Notes: generated from the sequence alone by a model not told the origin. A stretch of 33,810 bases of DNA from Desulfobacterales bacterium (GCA_018693105.1 JABHLN010000034.1:1-33810); one strand, 5' to 3'; positions 8,543 to 16,932 are shown, counted from the stretch's first letter. Translations and numbers: made by a program.

Positions 8543-9331
8543 ATGAAAAAAAATTCTTTATTTGAATGGGTAAAAGCCCACCCCGAAGACCCTGCTACCA
8601 AAGCTCTCCTGCTTAGGCAACTTGAGTCGCTTGCCACAATTGATGATGATAAACTTCAAAAACGTCTCTTGAAAGAATTAATACAAAATTACGTAGCCCT
8701 TGAAAAGCGTGTTGACTCTTTGCTTAAAAACACACTCCCGGCTACGGTAGCAGAAGAAATCAAATTTGAAGACAGGTTTTTACCGCGTACTTATCAATGT
8801 ACAATTATGTTTACAGACTTTGTAGGATTTACGTCTCTTGCTGAAACCATACCTCTTAACACTCTGGTTGAGATGCTGAATTTGATCTATACGGAATTCG
8901 ACAATCAAATCAATTGTTTCAAGGGGACAAAGATAAAAACCATAGGTGATGCATATATGGCGGTCTTCGGAGCACCCATCGAATATGATGAACATCCGGT
9001 GTGGGCCATCAGAGCGTCTTTGGACTTAGTCCGGGTCATGGAGCATTTTAATTTAACGGCGGAGCATCCATTCAATATAAGGATAGGTATCCATACAGGG
9101 CAAGTGATGGCAGGAGTTGTCGGTAAAGAGCGTATGCAGTTTGATGTTTTTGGTGATGATGTTAATATTGCAGCCCGATTTGAATCGTCAAGTGCTGAAA
9201 ACCGAATAAACATTTCCGAAAAAACGTACTCACTCTCCAAAGATTATTTTGACTTTGAGGAAAGGGGCTCAATCCAACTGAAGAATAAAGCAGATATGAG
9301 AGCATATTATGTGCTTGGAGAAAAGCATTAG
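8543..9331 (+). CDS. Class III adenylate cyclase
   Basis: This protein makes cyclic AMP from ATP. Residues 1-75 form a helical N-terminal region without membrane segments; the catalytic domain spans about 80-258. The two metal-binding aspartates are D92 (MFTDFVGFTS) and D136 (KTIGDAYMA). K132 and D201 (FDVFGDDVN) match the Lys/Asp pair that selects adenine rather than guanine, and N208 and R212 (NIAAR) are the transition-state residues, so the enzyme should be active and ATP-specific as a homodimer. No receiver, GAF, HAMP or other sensor domain is attached, so its control is unclear. No good Shine-Dalgarno precedes the ATG. Downstream CRP-type targets are not identified in the window. Confidence 0.92.
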   Translation: MKKNSLFEWVKAHPEDPATKALLLRQLESLATIDDDKLQKRLLKELIQNYVALEKRVDSLLKNTLPATVAEEIKFEDRFLPRTYQCTIMFTDFVGFTSLAETIPLNTLVEMLNLIYTEFDNQINCFKGTKIKTIGDAYMAVFGAPIEYDEHPVWAIRASLDLVRVMEHFNLTAEHPFNIRIGIHTGQVMAGVVGKERMQFDVFGDDVNIAARFESSSAENRINISEKTYSLSKDYFDFEERGSIQLKNKADMRAYYVLGEKH

Positions 9332-9434
9332 AACCTATCTCAAAATAGCATGCCGGGGTTGGGGGCAGATAATCCATACATACGCGGTAGATGTGTTTTT
9401 AGCATAGGTTAGTATTTATTAGGAATAATACAAA

Positions 9435-10244
9435 ATGACTATTGATAAAAAATATGACAGGCCGATCAAAGTGTCAGAAGGCATATACTGGGTTGGATAT
9501 AGGGATGAAAAGTCCAATTTGAGCTGTAACCCCTATCTTGTTGTTCAGGGTGATAAGGCGGTATTGATAGACAGCGGCAGTCGTACAGATTTTGCTGCTG
9601 TAATGATGAAAGTTCTGCAGGCGGGAGTTGATCCTCAACAGATTGTCGGTCTGATCTACCAGCATTATGACCCCGACCTTTGCGGATCCATGTCAAACTT
9701 TATCGACATGTGTGACAACCCGGAGATAAAGATTATTTCTGAAGAAAACAGCAATGTCTTTATTTCTTTTTATATACACAGTGATAAGAATCATCTTATT
9801 GATTCGATAGATAATTATGAATACAAGTTTAACCTGAACGGGCGAATTCTTGAATTCATTAAGACTCCCTATTCCCATAGCCCTGGTAGTTTTGTAACTT
9901 TCGATAAAAGAACAAAAACTTTGTTTACCAGCGACCTGTTTGGAAGTTATTCCATAATATGGGATCTTTTTTTGGAACTGACCGAACAGTGCTATACCTG
10001 CTTAAATTTTGATGAGTGCCCTAATAAGCATATAGTTTGCCCGGTTAAAGATATCCTTGCCTTTCATAAAGAAATGATGCCAAATAAAAAGGCGTTGAGA
10101 TACGCCTTAAGTATTATAAAAAAAATGAACATAGAGTGTATTGCTCCTCAGCACGGAAGTATTCTGAATAGAGAAAAAGATATTTCATTTGTCATTCATA
10201 AATTAGAGACCCTTGAAGGTGTAGGAATCGATGGGATTTTATGA
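9435..10244 (+). CDS. Flavodiiron-like metallo-beta-lactamase (ODP) protein, no flavodoxin domain
   Basis: A 269-residue MBL-fold protein resembling the di-iron half of flavodiiron NO/O2 reductases; no flavodoxin domain is attached. The first metal motif reads HYDPDL (H77, D79, D81) in place of the usual HxExDH: Glu became Asp, and the last His became Leu. Other ligands are kept: H148 (YSHSPGS), D167 (FTSDLFG) and H240 (PQHGSIL). A Cys-rich insertion follows D167, with C186, C189, C195 and C202, which might bind a metal or form disulfides. Family members act as O2/NO reductases with an external electron donor or as sensors. Near-neighbour norZ and ric make an NO/O2 role attractive, but this is inference. 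It sits alone between the cyclase and the ZIP gene. Confidence 0.8.
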   Translation: MTIDKKYDRPIKVSEGIYWVGYRDEKSNLSCNPYLVVQGDKAVLIDSGSRTDFAAVMMKVLQAGVDPQQIVGLIYQHYDPDLCGSMSNFIDMCDNPEIKIISEENSNVFISFYIHSDKNHLIDSIDNYEYKFNLNGRILEFIKTPYSHSPGSFVTFDKRTKTLFTSDLFGSYSIIWDLFLELTEQCYTCLNFDECPNKHIVCPVKDILAFHKEMMPNKKALRYALSIIKKMNIECIAPQHGSILNREKDISFVIHKLETLEGVGIDGIL

Positions 10245-10332
10245 TTTCTCCGTTTCCGGTGATAAGCAGTAATGTATAATTTCATGTCAACTTTCTTTTT
10301 AATCATATTGATTAATATTTGAGGAGACTAAA

Positions 10333-11148
10333 ATGATCGATTTCTTTCAACAATTCAATCCGGTTACACAGGCTTTTATTGCAACACTTTTTACCTGGGG
10401 TGTAACCGCTGCAGGCGCGGCCCTTGTTTTTTTTTCGAAGGCATTAAATCAGAAGTTAATGGATTCAATGCTCGGCTTTGCTGCCGGTGTAATGATTGCC
10501 GCAAGCTTCTGGTCTCTTCTTGCGCCGGGTATAGAGATGGCGGAACATTTAGGACATATTCCCTGGCTGACCGCAGTCATAGGTTTTATGGGCGGTGGAA
10601 TTTTCATGAGACTCACTGACAAATTCCTGCCGCACCTTCATCCCGGCCTAAGTGTTGATAAAAGTGAAGGTGTAAAGACCTCATGGCAGAGAAGCACCCT
10701 CCTGGTACTTGCAATAACTCTTCACAATATACCTGAGGGTTTAGCTGTGGGAGTTGCATTCGGTGCTGCTGCAGCAAATCTTCCTGCTGCTACTATCGGA
10801 GGAGCAATCGCCCTGGCAATAGGCATCGGGATTCAAAATTTTCCTGAAGGTACGGCCGTATCAATGCCTTTGAGAAGGGAGGGGATGAGTAAGGGAAAAA
10901 GTTTTTTTATGGGGCAGGCCTCCGGTATGGTGGAACCGGTTGCAGGGGTTATAGGAGCACTATTTGTCCTGAAAATGCAAAACATTTTACCATACGCGCT
11001 CTGTTTTGCTGCAGGTGCCATGATTTTTGTTGTAGTAGAAGAACTAATCCCGGAATCCCAAAGAAAACATGAAACAGTTGATTTAGTGACAATGGCAACA
11101 ATGATAGGCTTTTCGGTGATGATGATGCTTGATGTTGGTTTGGGGTGA
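10333..11148 (+). CDS. ZIP-family divalent metal transporter
   Basis: An inner-membrane metal importer (zinc, iron or manganese) of 271 residues with about eight membrane segments. The metal-binding signatures are HNIPEGLAVG (H131, N132, E135) in helix IV and QNFPEGTAVS (Q168, N169, E172) in helix V; the second replaces the more common HNFPEG His by Gln, as in several GufA-like members. A short His-containing loop (LPHLHPG) lies between helices III and IV. The ribosome site GAGGAG is eight bases before the ATG. The TGA stop at 11146-11148 overlaps the first bases of a dispersed repeat. Confidence 0.92.
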   Translation: MIDFFQQFNPVTQAFIATLFTWGVTAAGAALVFFSKALNQKLMDSMLGFAAGVMIAASFWSLLAPGIEMAEHLGHIPWLTAVIGFMGGGIFMRLTDKFLPHLHPGLSVDKSEGVKTSWQRSTLLVLAITLHNIPEGLAVGVAFGAAAANLPAATIGGAIALAIGIGIQNFPEGTAVSMPLRREGMSKGKSFFMGQASGMVEPVAGVIGALFVLKMQNILPYALCFAAGAMIFVVVEELIPESQRKHETVDLVTMATMIGFSVMMMLDVGLG

Positions 11149-11279
11149 TGGCGTCGTAAAAAGTCCAATACCTGCGTTGCGCTACATCCCTCGTCACTGC
11201 GGCGTACGATAAGTACGCCTCATTCCTCGGGATTTGCGATGCCTTGATCTTGAACTTTTTCCTTTGCCATCGGTTATAC
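11147..11279 (-). repeat. Dispersed palindromic element, copy 1 (interior type I)
   Basis: The left end reads GATGGCGTCGTAAAAAGTC and the right end is the reverse complement of GTATAACCGATGGC. The middle holds a perfect hairpin, GGCGTAC (11201-11207), loop GATAA, GTACGCC (11213-11219). It matches copy 4 in opposite orientation over nearly its whole length, with scattered differences. It begins within the stop codon of the ZIP gene. Confidence 0.85.
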
Positions 11280-11670
11280 AGCAACTGTACAAAAAATCTA
11301 ATTTTGTATTTCATACCTTTTGAATTACCTGGTGATTCACCTGTCAAAGTCTTGTTCTGAAAATTGATATAAAGTATTCTTATAATTTTTCTTTAATAAT
11401 CTAATAACTATACTACTATAACCCCCCTATAAAAATAAAAACGGCTTTGGAAAATATTTGTTGACAAAGTTGTTCATCTTTCATAGTTGACTTAAGGGTC
11501 AAGTTTATGTTATAAGAATCTCATTTCTTCAATAATTGTAAAAAAGGCTGTTAAATATATAGTTTATAAAACACCTTTATCGATTCTTATTAAAGAACAT
11601 GAAGAAATAAAAAAGATAAATAAAATTATTCAAAGCTTTAATTAATTAATTATATGAAAAGGAGAACAGC
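11280..11670. other. Intergenic region with promoter and relic-like reading frame
   Basis: This 390-bp AT-rich region separates copy 1 of the repeat from the flavoprotein-SCP2 gene. It holds the promoter/operator at 11487-11516 and, at 11538-11645, an open frame without a start codon. That frame reads ...TPLSILIKEHEEIKKINKII..., which resembles the first helix of hemerythrin-like domains. The Shine-Dalgarno of the next gene, AAAAGGAG, ends near 11663. Confidence 0.5.
11487..11516 (+). promoter_or_regulatory. Candidate promoter with overlapping operator
   Basis: TTGACT (11487-11492) and TATAAG (11511-11516) are 18 bases apart. The -35 box lies within an inverted repeat, TTGAC-N6-GTCAA (11487-11502), a likely site for a dimeric regulator that would block RNA polymerase. 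The local TetR protein is one candidate; a CRP/FNR-type protein is another because of the N6 spacing. It would drive the flavoprotein-SCP2 gene with a leader of about 150 bases. Confidence 0.55.
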
Positions 11671-12777
11671 GTGAAAATTCTTGCCATAAATTCAAGTCCA
11701 AGAAAAAATCGAGTAAGTTATACCGAAATGGTAATGAATCTTACAATTAAAGGCCTGCGTGAGGGAGGTGCTGAAGTCGATGTCGTCCATCTGCGGGACA
11801 AGAAAGTTAAAGATTGTATAGGCTGTTTCAGCTGCTGGACCAAAACTCCGGGTGTATGTTCATTAAAAGATGATATGTCTAAAGAAATATACCCCAAATG
11901 GGTAGCGGCGGATCTGGTCATTTATGCCACACCGCTTTACCATTTTTTAATGACTGCATCCATGAAGAGGGTAATTGAGCGTACTCTTCCGGTAGCAACA
12001 CCTACTGTTGCAGCACAAGATGGCAAGTCCTATCATCCGCTTCGTCATGAACACCCTTCGTTAATGTTTATTTCCGTTGCAGGGTTTCCTGATATGTGGG
12101 TTTTTAATGAGCTTTCAAACTATGGGAAAAACACATTCGGAGATACATATGCAGGAGAAATTTTTATGGTATCGCCTACTGCTACCCAATATCCTATTTT
12201 TAAGGATAAGACTGCTGAAATATTTGAAGCAATTATACAGGGTGGACGGGAACTTGCTGAATCCAAGAAAATAACTCCTGAAACCATGGAAAGTATTCAT
12301 CAGCTGATTGGACCTCAGGAATTAGTTTCTTCAATGTTTAACCTGTTATCCAGCTCATGTATTGCAGAAGGGGTTATTCCTTATGAAATGGATAAAAAGG
12401 GTATCATCCCCAGGGCAAGAGACATTGAGGAATTCCTGGTTTTTATGCAGACAAAGTTTGAACCTGATGCTTTTAAAGAGGCAAAAACACTTCAATTTTC
12501 CTTTACAGGAGAACATAACGGTTCATGTCACCTTACAATAAAAGACCGAAAGGTTACGGTTGGTATGGGTGATGCGGAAAGTCCTGATTTCTCACTTGAA
12601 TCACCTTTTGATCTCTGGATGGATGTAATGACCAAAAAAGCTGACGGAGTTGAAATGATTAAAGGCGGTAAGTGTACCCTCAAAGGGGATGAGTCGGAAT
12701 TTATTGATATTATGGAAAAGGTTTTTAACTGGAAAAAGGCAATTATTTCCCAGATTCAACCTGAAGGTCTTGTATAA
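11671..12777 (+). CDS. Flavodoxin-fold NAD(P)H:FMN reductase/Isf-like protein fused to SCP2 domain
   Basis: A two-domain cytoplasmic flavoprotein of 368 residues. Residues 1 to about 200 form a flavodoxin-like FMN_red domain, starting MKILAINSSPRK (phosphate-binding loop) and including the YATPLYHFLMTASMK stretch of the family. C49, C52, C55 and C63 follow the CX2CX2CX7C spacing of iron-sulfur flavoproteins, so a [4Fe-4S] cluster is possible. Residues about 265-368 are an SCP2 sterol-carrier domain (LQFSFTGEHNGSCHLTIKD ... GGKCTLKGDE), which in other proteins binds lipids or acyl-CoA. The gene starts with GTG, supported by AAGGAG eight bases upstream. The shared SCP2 tail ties it to the two large fusion enzymes downstream, so it may serve as electron carrier or reductase acting on an SCP2-bound substrate. 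That link is inference. Confidence 0.85.
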   Translation: MKILAINSSPRKNRVSYTEMVMNLTIKGLREGGAEVDVVHLRDKKVKDCIGCFSCWTKTPGVCSLKDDMSKEIYPKWVAADLVIYATPLYHFLMTASMKRVIERTLPVATPTVAAQDGKSYHPLRHEHPSLMFISVAGFPDMWVFNELSNYGKNTFGDTYAGEIFMVSPTATQYPIFKDKTAEIFEAIIQGGRELAESKKITPETMESIHQLIGPQELVSSMFNLLSSSCIAEGVIPYEMDKKGIIPRARDIEEFLVFMQTKFEPDAFKEAKTLQFSFTGEHNGSCHLTIKDRKVTVGMGDAESPDFSLESPFDLWMDVMTKKADGVEMIKGGKCTLKGDESEFIDIMEKVFNWKKAIISQIQPEGLV

Positions 12778-12854
12778 ACCCCATGTAATCCGGGAGCTGT
12801 TAATTTTTGAAAGAAAAGCTGTAATCTTTTATTGTTTTTTTCATAGGAGGAATT

Positions 12855-13520
12855 ATGGAAGTTCAAGAAGCAGTTCAAAAAAGGCGCAGTATCAGGCATT
12901 TTCTGGACAAACCGGTACCCGAGGAAGATGTTAATAAGATAATCTCTGATGCGATATGGGCACCTTCGTGGGGCAATAGCCAGCCCTGGGAGATAATTGC
13001 CGTAACAGGGTCTCCTCTTGATCAGTTCAAAAAGGAAAATAAGGAGACTATCATGAAAGGTGAACCGCCAAATGCTGATATAACGTTTCCTGCCGAATGG
13101 CCTGAAAAATTCCAGGAAAGGTTAAATGGCATTGAAAGGAGTCTTTTTGACGCCTTATCAATTGATGCCGAGGATTTTGAAGGCGGCCTTAATTATTACG
13201 GTGATATGTTTTCTATTTTTGATGCGCCGGTCTTTCTTATTATAACTGTAGATAAAAAAATTTCCCTTGAATACGCCATGATTGATATGGGGTCTATAAT
13301 GCAGAACATTTGCCTTCTTGCCCATGACAGAGGACTTGGGACATGTCTTCTTGCGGCATCCATATCTTATCCTAAGATTTCCAGGAAACTGTTTTCTATT
13401 CCGGATACAAAAAATATTGTTTGTGGTATAGCTCTTGGATGGCCTGATTCCCAAGCCCCTGAAAATAATTTTGAGCGTTCCAGAGAAGGGGTGAATGAAT
13501 TCCTCAGGTGGGTTCGGTAA
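12855..13520 (+). CDS. Nitroreductase-family FMN oxidoreductase
   Basis: A 221-residue homodimeric flavoprotein. The family start EAVQKRRSIRHF (FMN phosphate contact), WAPSWGNSQPWE, and the late LGTCLLAA and VCGIALGWPD motifs are all present. Family members reduce nitro groups, quinones, enones or flavins with NAD(P)H. The ribosome site AGGAGG lies six bases before the ATG. It follows the flavoprotein-SCP2 gene by 77 bp on the same strand and is followed by a long hairpin, so the two likely form a two-gene transcript. The substrate is unknown; the context suggests a redox step on a lipid-like acyl compound. Confidence 0.9.
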   Translation: MEVQEAVQKRRSIRHFLDKPVPEEDVNKIISDAIWAPSWGNSQPWEIIAVTGSPLDQFKKENKETIMKGEPPNADITFPAEWPEKFQERLNGIERSLFDALSIDAEDFEGGLNYYGDMFSIFDAPVFLIITVDKKISLEYAMIDMGSIMQNICLLAHDRGLGTCLLAASISYPKISRKLFSIPDTKNIVCGIALGWPDSQAPENNFERSREGVNEFLRWVR

Positions 13521-13591
13521 ACTATTTGTCCGGGAACGAAAAAGAGTTCCACCAATATTGATAATTTGTTTTTTTACATATTTTTCCTTGT

Positions 13592-13627
13592 ATCAGGGGG
13601 TTAATATTTTAATATTAACTCCCTGAT
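13592..13627 (+). terminator. Long hairpin after the nitroreductase, probable terminator
   Basis: The arms 13592-13608 and 13611-13627 pair over 17 positions with one G-T wobble; the innermost AT pairs would open to give a workable loop. No strong T-run follows (only GTATTTTG), so termination may be weak or the structure may stabilise the upstream message. Confidence 0.55.
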
Positions 13628-13722
13628 GTATTTTGAATATGAGTATAAAATCTTCGAAATATTTGTCAGGCTTATTTCATTCACAATCAATGCTTTCATA
13701 CTGATTTTAGGCTTTTTTACCC

Positions 13723-13750
13723 TTGACATTTAATAAAACAAATATATAAT
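13723..13750 (+). promoter_or_regulatory. Consensus sigma-70 promoter upstream of the tetR gene
   Basis: TTGACA (13723-13728) and TATAAT (13745-13750), both exact consensus, are separated by 16 bases. It is the best promoter match in the window and would start a transcript around 13757, leaving a leader of about 220 bases before the TetR ATG. It could also feed the large downstream fusion genes. Confidence 0.75.
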
Positions 13751-13756
13751 AATTCC

Positions 13757-13977
13757 ATCATATGTTGGAAGCTGGTGTTGGGGTAGTTCTGATGGAGCTA
13801 AAAAGCTTATAGAATCATAAAATGTGGCCCTATAAAACGGTCATTTTATTTAAGCTCAAGGAAATTGAACTTCAAACCTGAAGCAGACACATGGCACCGT
13901 ATCTCAGTCGTACAGTGCTATTAAGTAAAAAGGACTTTATTTAAAGGTATCGAAACTAGATAAGGAGTGTTTTATTT
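13757..13977 (+). promoter_or_regulatory. Long structured leader of the tetR transcript
   Basis: About 220 bases with no ORF. ATAAAATG (13817-13824) can pair with CATTTTAT (13842-13849), and AGCT-AAAA-AGCT lies just upstream. I do not recognise a known riboswitch class. The TetR ribosome site AAGGAG is at the far end, with an AT-rich 10-base spacer to the ATG. Confidence 0.35.
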
Positions 13978-14625
13978 ATGGCTTCACCACTAGAAAAGGC
14001 CCGAAAAAATCCTGATTCGATGAAAGCGAAAATACTCACCACAGCACGTAATCTTTTTGGTGAATATGGATATCACGGTACAACTACCAGAATGATAGCT
14101 CAAAAGGTTGGAATTGATATATCAACACTTTATTATCATTGGGGAGAAAAAAAAGATCTATATGATGCTGTGATGGCAGATCTTAACCATGAATTGAGGC
14201 AAAAAATAGATGAAGTCCAGAATATGTCTATTGAGGGAGAATCTCCGACAAATCGTCTTGAGCTGGCCATAGATGTCATGAGTGACTTTTTATTTTCCCA
14301 GCCGGATTCTTCCAACCTTATTCTTCATGGCTACTTCAGCAGGACCAGGGATTCAGGGCCTGATGATGAAACTCCTGAATATATATCCCATATCGCTTAT
14401 GCCATGGGGCTTGCAATGGATAAATCAAGTGTTTCTGTAGAAGCAAAAGCTCTTGTTATGGCTGTATGCAACTCAATTTTTACCTTTGTATCAGGTGAAA
14501 ACTTCATAAAGCCTATGCTAGAAGTAGATGCCGAACAATACAGAAAGGTTGTGAAAGATACGCTAAAGTTCATAATTATTCCGGCTGTGACAAGAGCCAA
14601 GATAAAAAAAGAAGACAAGAATTAA
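13978..14625 (+). CDS. TetR/AcrR-family transcriptional regulator
   Basis: A 215-residue dimeric repressor. Residues about 15-65 form the N-terminal helix-turn-helix domain: KILTTARNLFGEYGYHGTTT, then MIAQKVGIDISTLYYHWGEK, a textbook TetR recognition helix. The C-terminal part (70-210) is the all-helical ligand-binding and dimerisation domain, whose ligand cannot be read from sequence. By its position between the flavoprotein pair and the two SCP2 fusion enzymes it probably controls this cluster and may respond to an acyl-CoA or lipid. The palindrome TTGAC-N6-GTCAA at 11487 is a candidate operator. The gene has a strong promoter and long leader. Confidence 0.9.
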   Translation: MASPLEKARKNPDSMKAKILTTARNLFGEYGYHGTTTRMIAQKVGIDISTLYYHWGEKKDLYDAVMADLNHELRQKIDEVQNMSIEGESPTNRLELAIDVMSDFLFSQPDSSNLILHGYFSRTRDSGPDDETPEYISHIAYAMGLAMDKSSVSVEAKALVMAVCNSIFTFVSGENFIKPMLEVDAEQYRKVVKDTLKFIIIPAVTRAKIKKEDKN

Positions 14626-14732
14626 TGATTATGCAGAACCCATTGTAAGTTTGGGGCCTGTATCATTTTAGATTTATAATAAGCATAATTAAACTAAGCA
14701 ATGATAGAAATTTTATTTTTAAGGAGGTAAAA

Positions 14733-16844
14733 ATGGCATTAAATCTTGATGTAATCGGGAAACCTCTGCCACCAGTTACTTATAGTTACGCATGGAAGGA
14801 TGTTGTACTCTATGCTCTGGGTGTTGGCGCCGGTTTTTCCGATTTGGACTATTGCTATGAAAAACAGCTGAAAGTTATACCGAGTTTTTCCATAGCAACA
14901 CTTTTTGAATTTCTTGCCCCGGTTGCCATGGAATCAGGTATAAACCTGGGGGGTATGCTCCATGGCGAGCAGGAACTGATTTTCCATAATCCTATTCCAA
15001 TCGAAGGAACTCTCAAAAGTGAAGGCAAGATCACTAATATTTATGATAAAGGTGAGGGAAAAGGCGCGCTGATTGTTGCTGAAAGTGAAACATATCATGA
15101 AGACGGCCAGAAACTTTTTACAAGTATCATTACCCTTTTTGGTAGACTTGATGGCGGCTTTGGTGGTGAGAATGCTCCGAAAAATGATGTTGAATTTCCG
15201 GACAGAGACCCTGACTTCGTAATTGAAGCAGCTCCAACCGAAGACCAGCCCCTCCTCTACAGACTTACCGGTGATATATTTGATCTTCATGTAAATCCTG
15301 AATTTGCAAAAATGTCCGGTTTTGAAAAACCGATTATGCACGGACTTTGTACTCACGGGTTTGTGTGCCGTGGCCTTATCGAAGCTCTTATTCCGGGCGA
15401 ACCGGAAAAAGCAAGACGAATGGCATGCCGTTTTTCCAAAACTTTATATCCGGGAGATCCGATTAAAACCCTTATCTGGAAAACAGAAGACGGATCTGCT
15501 GTCTGGAGAACAATAAATGCAAAAACAGATGAGCTGATTATTGATAACGGGATTTTTGAATATGGTGATATTCCAAAGGATGAAGTCCGTTTTGACGATA
15601 GGGTTGCAATAGTAACCGGTGCAGGTGCAGGTCTCGGTCGTGCATATGCAGTTGAACTTGCAAAACGCGGCGCAAAGGTTGTTGTAAATGATCTTGGAGG
15701 CTCACGTGATGGTTCAGGAGACGGTGCTGCAACTCCTGCCGATGAAGTTGTTAAAGAGATCAAGGACATGGGCGGAGAAGCTGTTGCAAATTATGATAAT
15801 GTTGCAACTCCTGATGGCGGTGAGAATGTTGTTAAGACAGCTATTGATGCATTCGGAACTGTTGATATACTTATCAACAATGCAGGTATTCTCAGAGATA
15901 AAAGTATGGTTAAAATGGAACCTGAAAACTGGAATGCAGTAATGAATGTCCATTTAAACGGTTCTTATCATGTTACACAACCTGCTTTCAAAGTAATGAG
16001 GGAAAAAGGATACGGTCGTATTATCATGACAACCTCTGCTGCCGGAATGTATGGTAACTTCGGACAGACTAACTACGGAGCGGCAAAATTAGCGCTTGTG
16101 GGCTTCATGAATACCCTTAAGCTTGAAGGCCAGAAAAGTAATATAAAAGTGAATACAATCGCACCCATAGCAGCTTCAAGGCTTACCGAAGATGTTTTAC
16201 CTGCAGAAATGCTGGAAAAATCAAAGCCTGAAATGGTTGTGCCGATGACCTTATATCTCTGTTCTGAAAGATGTCCGGTTTCAGGCAATATATATAATGC
16301 AGGAATGGGCGGATATAGTAGAACCGCGATGATGACAGGCCCTGGTGCCGTACTTGGTGCGGAAGGCGAGATGGTTTCTCTGGAACAGGTTCGTGACGGT
16401 ATGGGGAAAATCGCTTCAATGAAAGATGCCAAAGTATTTGGTCAGCTTAATGATATGATGGGTGACCTTATGATGGCCTTCTCTGCTCCCGCAGAGGATA
16501 CAGCAGGCGGCAGCGGATCAGGATTTGCATCAGCCACTGAAATATTCGAAGCAATGGCCGGCGGTTTCAAAGCAGATGCTGCTGATGGAGTTGATCTTGT
16601 AATGCAATACAATATTTCCGGTGGTAGTGGTGGAGAAGCTTATTTCGTAATCAAGGATAATAAATGCAGCCTGGAAGCAGGATCTCATGATAAACCTACA
16701 TTTACAATGATTACGGATGACAAGACTTTCATAGATATGATGAACGGAACTCTTCCACCCATGCAGGCTTTCTCGACGGGCAAGCTTTCAATAGAAGGCG
16801 ATATGATGAAATCACAGCTTGTAGAGGAACTCTTTGAGTTTTAG
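14733..16844 (+). CDS. MaoC hydratase-SDR dehydrogenase-SCP2 fusion (MFE-2-like, permuted order)
   Basis: A 703-residue trifunctional enzyme built from the same parts as eukaryotic peroxisomal MFE-2 but in another order. Residues 1-285 are a double hot-dog 2-enoyl-CoA hydratase 2 (MaoC) with catalytic D181 and H186; the motif reads TGDIFDLHVNP where the family normally has GDxNPLH, so the N-P pair is F-D here. Residues about 286-545 are an SDR 3-hydroxyacyl-CoA dehydrogenase with TGAGAGLG, an NAD-favouring NDLGG, NNAG, and the S435-Y448-K452 triad. Residues about 590-703 are an SCP2 lipid-carrier domain. The expected work is hydration of a trans-2-enoyl-CoA to the (3R)-hydroxy form and its oxidation to 3-ketoacyl-CoA. 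The ribosome site is AAGGAGG. The next gene carries a closely similar SDR-SCP2 unit. Confidence 0.9.
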   Translation: MALNLDVIGKPLPPVTYSYAWKDVVLYALGVGAGFSDLDYCYEKQLKVIPSFSIATLFEFLAPVAMESGINLGGMLHGEQELIFHNPIPIEGTLKSEGKITNIYDKGEGKGALIVAESETYHEDGQKLFTSIITLFGRLDGGFGGENAPKNDVEFPDRDPDFVIEAAPTEDQPLLYRLTGDIFDLHVNPEFAKMSGFEKPIMHGLCTHGFVCRGLIEALIPGEPEKARRMACRFSKTLYPGDPIKTLIWKTEDGSAVWRTINAKTDELIIDNGIFEYGDIPKDEVRFDDRVAIVTGAGAGLGRAYAVELAKRGAKVVVNDLGGSRDGSGDGAATPADEVVKEIKDMGGEAVANYDNVATPDGGENVVKTAIDAFGTVDILINNAGILRDKSMVKMEPENWNAVMNVHLNGSYHVTQPAFKVMREKGYGRIIMTTSAAGMYGNFGQTNYGAAKLALVGFMNTLKLEGQKSNIKVNTIAPIAASRLTEDVLPAEMLEKSKPEMVVPMTLYLCSERCPVSGNIYNAGMGGYSRTAMMTGPGAVLGAEGEMVSLEQVRDGMGKIASMKDAKVFGQLNDMMGDLMMAFSAPAEDTAGGSGSGFASATEIFEAMAGGFKADAADGVDLVMQYNISGGSGGEAYFVIKDNKCSLEAGSHDKPTFTMITDDKTFIDMMNGTLPPMQAFSTGKLSIEGDMMKSQLVEELFEF

Positions 16845-16932
16845 GTGATTTATATTGATAATTCAAGGTTCGGGGAATAGTTGATTGATATTTACCCGAG
16901 ATCTTTAATTTGAATAAGATAGGAGACCAAAA

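Noticed and set aside
13757-13977. A known riboswitch in the tetR leader
   Set aside because: I could not match the conserved bases of any riboswitch class I know; only generic hairpins are visible.
15353-16432. Long antisense open frames within the hydratase-SDR-SCP2 gene
   Set aside because: They are opposite-strand shadows of a well-supported gene and have no motifs or ribosome sites.
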